A stretch of DNA of 64,000 bases, from assembly GCF_024347055.1 (NCBI RefSeq), contig NZ_AP024896.1, forward strand, positions 1,736,001 to 1,800,000. Reading direction: 5' to 3'. This stretch comes from Vibrio porteresiae DSM 19223 (GTDB taxonomy: Bacteria > Pseudomonadota > Gammaproteobacteria > Enterobacterales > Vibrionaceae). The position numbers were made by a program, and so were the translations under genes. The first letter of the stretch is position 1; the number at the start of each line of letters is the position of its first letter. Below are positions 60,839 to 64,000 of this stretch, piece after piece. Below the pieces are notes generated by a model. It searched no databases and was not told where the DNA came from. It was given only the letters and a program-made list of their open reading frames with translations.

Positions 60839-60910
60839 TTGTACAATTTCTTAACTTGTATAACATATAGCACAGACTGAAATGGTTATACAAAATTTTT
60901 CTTTGTACAA
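60839..60910. promoter_or_regulatory. Large symmetric operator before the ybgA-merR-phr operon
   Basis: Two TTGTACAA palindromes (60839-60846 and 60903-60910) flank an inverted pair CTTGTATAAC (60855-60864) and GTTATACAAA (60885-60894). Gaps are 8, 20 and 8 bases, so the whole 72 bp is nearly a single symmetric unit. It begins 11 bp from the operon start. The remaining bases up to 61310 hold no gene that I can see. Confidence 0.7.
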
Positions 60911-61310
60911 TAAAACTAATCTTCACCAACGCGTTCTAAAAGCCAGTATCTTGACGAATAAGTAGCTATACCTTGCTCTATAAAGGGATAAAGACTGTCA
61001 ACTGTTTGTCGAACAAATATTCTATTTGATGCATAAATATCTGCAGCACATTGGGCAAAAATCAGTATATAATGATTCAACTCTATGAGAATTCAGTATT
61101 TTTCCTGTCGAATAACGCCTAGTTTTGCTTGGCATATTTTGTGCTAAACACTGAATATCCATGGGTACAAACATAAAAGAGGAACGCTTTTATGTGGTCG
61201 ATAGCAATCGATAGAACGACAGAGCCCAAACTAAACGCCATCAAGCGGGCCTGCGAATCCCTAGTGTATGCATGGAACGCATAAACAACTACACCATAGG
61301 ATGTTGAAGT

Positions 61311-62789
61311 TTGAGTAATTGCAGTCTCTCGCTAGAGCAACAAATCCAACAGCTGAATGATCAGTTGGCTACAGAACCTGCAACTGTGTTAGCAAATGTT
61401 CAAAGCTGCTTACTCACGGCTAAAGAACAGCATGCGCCAAACATGGTGTTGCAGTGCCTCATTCTTGCCGCTCGCGCAGCGCTGCTGCTTGACGATCTCA
61501 AGCTCAGCTTTAAACACATTAAAGCCGCACTTAAATTTCAACAAACGTTAGATAATGACGAAAACCTTGCGGAAATCCTGCATATTCATGCCTTAATTTA
61601 CTGGCAACAGGCACAATATTACTCAGCACAGCATTTTTGGATTCTATCCCTCGAACAATCAGCGTGGGCTGAGGGCGCCAATATTCAAATTGAATCTCTT
61701 ATCGGCCTTGGAAATGTTTGGCGTGAAACTGAAGAGTATGGTTTGGCAAAAATTGCCCATGAACTTGCGGTAAGAGTGGCCAACGCCACTCGCGATGCCG
61801 ATCAGGAAATTCAAGCGCGTATTTTGCTCTCTTGGGATCTCTATTTGCTCGAATCGTTTGCCGAGATGTTGACCGTGCTCCAAGGCGCCGAAGATTTACT
61901 GAAACACTCGCCCAGTGATACCCAAGAAGCGCAACTATGGGATTTTAGGGCGGTGGCGTTACTCGGCTTAAAACACATTGAAGAAGCGGAATACGCCGCG
62001 GACAAAGCCTATGTGTTAGCCGATAAACATCAGCATATCTGGATGAAAACACTGGCTCTGATGAGTAAAGCTCGTATTGAGTTATTACGTGAACAACCAC
62101 AATGTGCCATCGCGTATTTACAGGAAGCGGAAATCTCTGCCAAAGCTTGCAATGCCAATTATGCGCATTTGCTGGCTCGAATTTATTTCAAACAGTCACT
62201 CGCCCATGAAAGCAGCGGTCAATTAGAGTTAGCGCTGCAAGCATTTAAACTTTATCGCCACCACTCCATTGAACACATTCGTGCCCGAACTCTTCAACTA
62301 GGCTCAGACAAAGCCCGCTTGTCTAAACATCAGTTAGAAAAGAAAGCGCGTAAGCTAATTAACCGGATTCGAGCCCAACATGCCCACGAATCAGGTAAAC
62401 ACTTCAATCGAATTATTTCAGAAACCCTTTGGTGGGAACAGTTGGTGCAATTGAAAACACAGCTACAAAAAGCCAATTATTCGATTATCACCGTGCGCCA
62501 CCCGACCCCAGAATACATCGATGTGTGTGCAGAAATTGCCCATACTCTCTGCACAAAAAATGATTATTTGGCCCGCATCAGCAGTGATCGTATTGGCTGG
62601 TTAGTCGCCGAGCAAGGGGAAGCTGCCGAGCAGCTTTATCGTACGTTAAGTCAAATGACCACCATTTATCCGTGGCAGCGCAAAGGGTTGGCACCTCACT
62701 TACCAACAATCATGATTCAAGATCTGTTGACCTTCCCTTTTACCCTTGAACAGCTTGAGCTGGAAGATGACATAATGGGAGATCGCTAA
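61311..62789 (+). CDS. TPR-repeat protein with degenerate GGDEF domain
   Basis: A 492-residue soluble protein starting at TTG with AGGA nine bases upstream. Residues about 10-350 are tandem tetratricopeptide helices (for example LAEILHIHALIYWQQAQYYSAQHFW). After a helical linker (365-385) comes a region matching a GGDEF domain in outline, but at the active site it reads SSDRI (424-428) where GGDEF is expected, and the DxLTGLxNRR motif is lost. It probably binds or regulates rather than makes c-di-GMP. Its stop overlaps the next start (TAATG); coupled translation with a TPR-GGDEF partner suggests a complex. Confidence 0.75.
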   Translation: MSNCSLSLEQQIQQLNDQLATEPATVLANVQSCLLTAKEQHAPNMVLQCLILAARAALLLDDLKLSFKHIKAALKFQQTLDNDENLAEILHIHALIYWQQAQYYSAQHFWILSLEQSAWAEGANIQIESLIGLGNVWRETEEYGLAKIAHELAVRVANATRDADQEIQARILLSWDLYLLESFAEMLTVLQGAEDLLKHSPSDTQEAQLWDFRAVALLGLKHIEEAEYAADKAYVLADKHQHIWMKTLALMSKARIELLREQPQCAIAYLQEAEISAKACNANYAHLLARIYFKQSLAHESSGQLELALQAFKLYRHHSIEHIRARTLQLGSDKARLSKHQLEKKARKLINRIRAQHAHESGKHFNRIISETLWWEQLVQLKTQLQKANYSIITVRHPTPEYIDVCAEIAHTLCTKNDYLARISSDRIGWLVAEQGEAAEQLYRTLSQMTTIYPWQRKGLAPHLPTIMIQDLLTFPFTLEQLELEDDIMGDR

Positions 62790-64000
62790 TGGAAGCGCTG
62801 TTAAACAAAGTGCAAGAAGCGGGATACGACATTACAACGGTCGCAGGTGATGACGCGATTGAGATGTGGAGTGAGATTCGCGTTAAGGTAGCAACCGAAC
62901 CGCATGAACAGGCGTTGTGTTATGTCATCAGTTCAGAACATCAGTTAAGCCTACACAGACTTTCGCAAAGTATTACAGAGCTCAACCAAGCGCTACGTCT
63001 ATTAACTAACGCAGGACCCAATCATGCCGAACGTTCTGACCTGGTGCTGATGACGAAAAGCACTCTCAGCGAGCGTTATTTGACGAGCGGTGACTACAGT
63101 CGTGCACTGCAAGAATTTATTAGCATCACCCAATATGCTATCGAACATGGCGACATTGATACTTACGCCAGTGCCATTTTGGGTATGGGCAAACTGTGCG
63201 AAAGTTTTGGTGATGCCAATCGAGCGCTGCGTTACTACCAAAAAATCGATCATGTTGATCACGCGCTATCGAGTCGCAGCTTACGTTTGCATTACAAATT
63301 GCACAAATTGAGCTGTTACGTTGCACTGAACAAATTGACAGCAGCGCGCGAGATACTAAAAGAGTGTGAAGAACTGTCGATTTTGGTGAGCGACAAATTG
63401 CTCACTGGGCAAATCATGTTGTATCAATCTCAGTTGTATCGACAGCAAGGTCGTCAGACTGACGCCCTGCGTATTTTGGCTAACATTCCCTATGCCGTCG
63501 GTAACATCCGTTCTAACTGGTTTGCGTGTAAAAGTCGGATTGAACAAGCCCGCTGCTTGATTCCTGATCGCCCGGCATTAGCCAATTATTTACTCGATAA
63601 TGCCAAACGCCGTTTACAACACCACAGTAAGCCTGAGCTAAAAATTCAGCTTTATCGCGCTTACAGCGAAATCTATGCAGAACAAGGCTTATTTAAAGAG
63701 TCACTGTTTTACGAAAAATTGGGCTTTGAAACCGAATCAAACTTAATCTCCCAAATTCCTATTGCGGAACTGGGAGCGAACCAACTGCGTCGTTTAGCTC
63801 GATTTGATCTGCAGTTAAAACTCATTCTCTCTGAAATGGAAAACCGAGAGCTCAAAGAGACCACAGAAAGCCAGAAACACGCGGTGGCACAACTGCAGCA
63901 GGACGTGTTTACCGACCCGTTGACCAAATTGAAAAACCGTCGATGGATGGAAAGCTGCTTAAAAGACCTCTTGATTCATGAGACAGAATTCGCGTTCTTG
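62789..64000 (+). CDS. TPR-GGDEF diguanylate cyclase, C-terminus cut by window edge
   Basis: I translated 404 residues before the window ends. It starts MEALLNKVQEAGYDI, continues as TPR helices (about 30-330, SGDYSRALQEFISITQYA and GDANRALRYYQKID), a coiled coil (about 340-372, LILSEMENRELKE), and the GGDEF start with DPLTKLKNRRWMES from D376. The active-site GGDEF is past the edge, so activity cannot be judged. Its ATG overlaps the stop of the preceding TPR gene (TAATG). Likely makes c-di-GMP in response to a partner sensed by the TPR part. Confidence 0.85.
   Translation, partial: MEALLNKVQEAGYDITTVAGDDAIEMWSEIRVKVATEPHEQALCYVISSEHQLSLHRLSQSITELNQALRLLTNAGPNHAERSDLVLMTKSTLSERYLTSGDYSRALQEFISITQYAIEHGDIDTYASAILGMGKLCESFGDANRALRYYQKIDHVDHALSSRSLRLHYKLHKLSCYVALNKLTAAREILKECEELSILVSDKLLTGQIMLYQSQLYRQQGRQTDALRILANIPYAVGNIRSNWFACKSRIEQARCLIPDRPALANYLLDNAKRRLQHHSKPELKIQLYRAYSEIYAEQGLFKESLFYEKLGFETESNLISQIPIAELGANQLRRLARFDLQLKLILSEMENRELKETTESQKHAVAQLQQDVFTDPLTKLKNRRWMESCLKDLLIHETEFAFL

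Noticed and set aside
1..64000. Mobile elements, integron or prophage
   Set aside because: No transposase, integrase, attC-like or phage gene was seen, and gene style is uniform; only single genes such as the cellulase could be transferred.

Overview
The window looks like a stretch of a Vibrio chromosome, most likely the secondary chromosome. The run ybgA-like / MerR / photolyase / L,D-transpeptidase / Lpp-like lipoprotein / DEAD-box helicase / methyl-accepting chemotaxis protein / pstSCAB / sbmA / SulP / shyA-like M23 endopeptidase / GGDEF-EAL matches, from memory, the order of the V. cholerae VCA005x-VCA008x region. Base composition and gene style are even throughout. I see no insertion sequence, prophage, integron, CRISPR array, tRNA or rRNA. 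The species cannot be fixed from the sequence alone.

Left part (1-31 kb) is accessory metabolism and transport in small units, many paired with a divergent regulator: a RhlE-like helicase cut by the window edge, a two-domain PTH2-like protein, LysR/F420-reductase-like, MocR/3-hydroxyisobutyrate-dehydrogenase-like, a PEP-CTERM protein, an amidohydrolase, a YbaK-type editing protein, a MetE-like enzyme, a LysR facing a pair of YdcZ transporters that is followed by a fragment of an aminotransferase-type regulator, a DUF1820 protein, a MetQ lipoprotein behind met boxes, a GH5-CBM2 cellulase, a TSUP/MerR/carboxymuconolactone-decarboxylase unit, a threonine-aldolase-like enzyme, a MATE pump, aroG behind a TyrR box, a phosphohexomutase and a NemA/NemR-like pair.

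Middle part (31-48 kb): azlCD, a fumarylacetoacetase-family enzyme, ohrR/ohr with two operators, an outer-membrane porin followed by a probable sigma-54-driven small RNA, EamA and Bcr/CflA transporters, an unlisted 43-residue small gene, a LysR, a GGDEF-EAL protein, a ShyA-like cell-wall endopeptidase, a CBM48 protein, a SulP transporter and a YjiH-type membrane protein.

Right part (48-64 kb): sbmA, pstSCAB with four phased PhoB half-sites and a terminator-like hairpin between pstS and pstC, a chemoreceptor, a DEAD-box helicase, an Lpp-like lipoprotein facing its likely L,D-transpeptidase, a DUF523/DUF1722-MerR-photolyase operon behind a strikingly symmetric operator, and two tandem TPR proteins, the first with a ruined GGDEF domain and the second with a GGDEF domain cut by the window end.

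The most interesting observations are the sigma-54 promoter/sRNA at 35474-35597, the symmetric operator at 60839-60910, the MerR-type 19-bp-spacer promoter at 18341-18371, the tandem TPR/GGDEF pair, the lone PEP-CTERM protein and the aminotransferase remnant behind the YdcZ pair. All identifications rest on reading motifs by eye; no searches were run.
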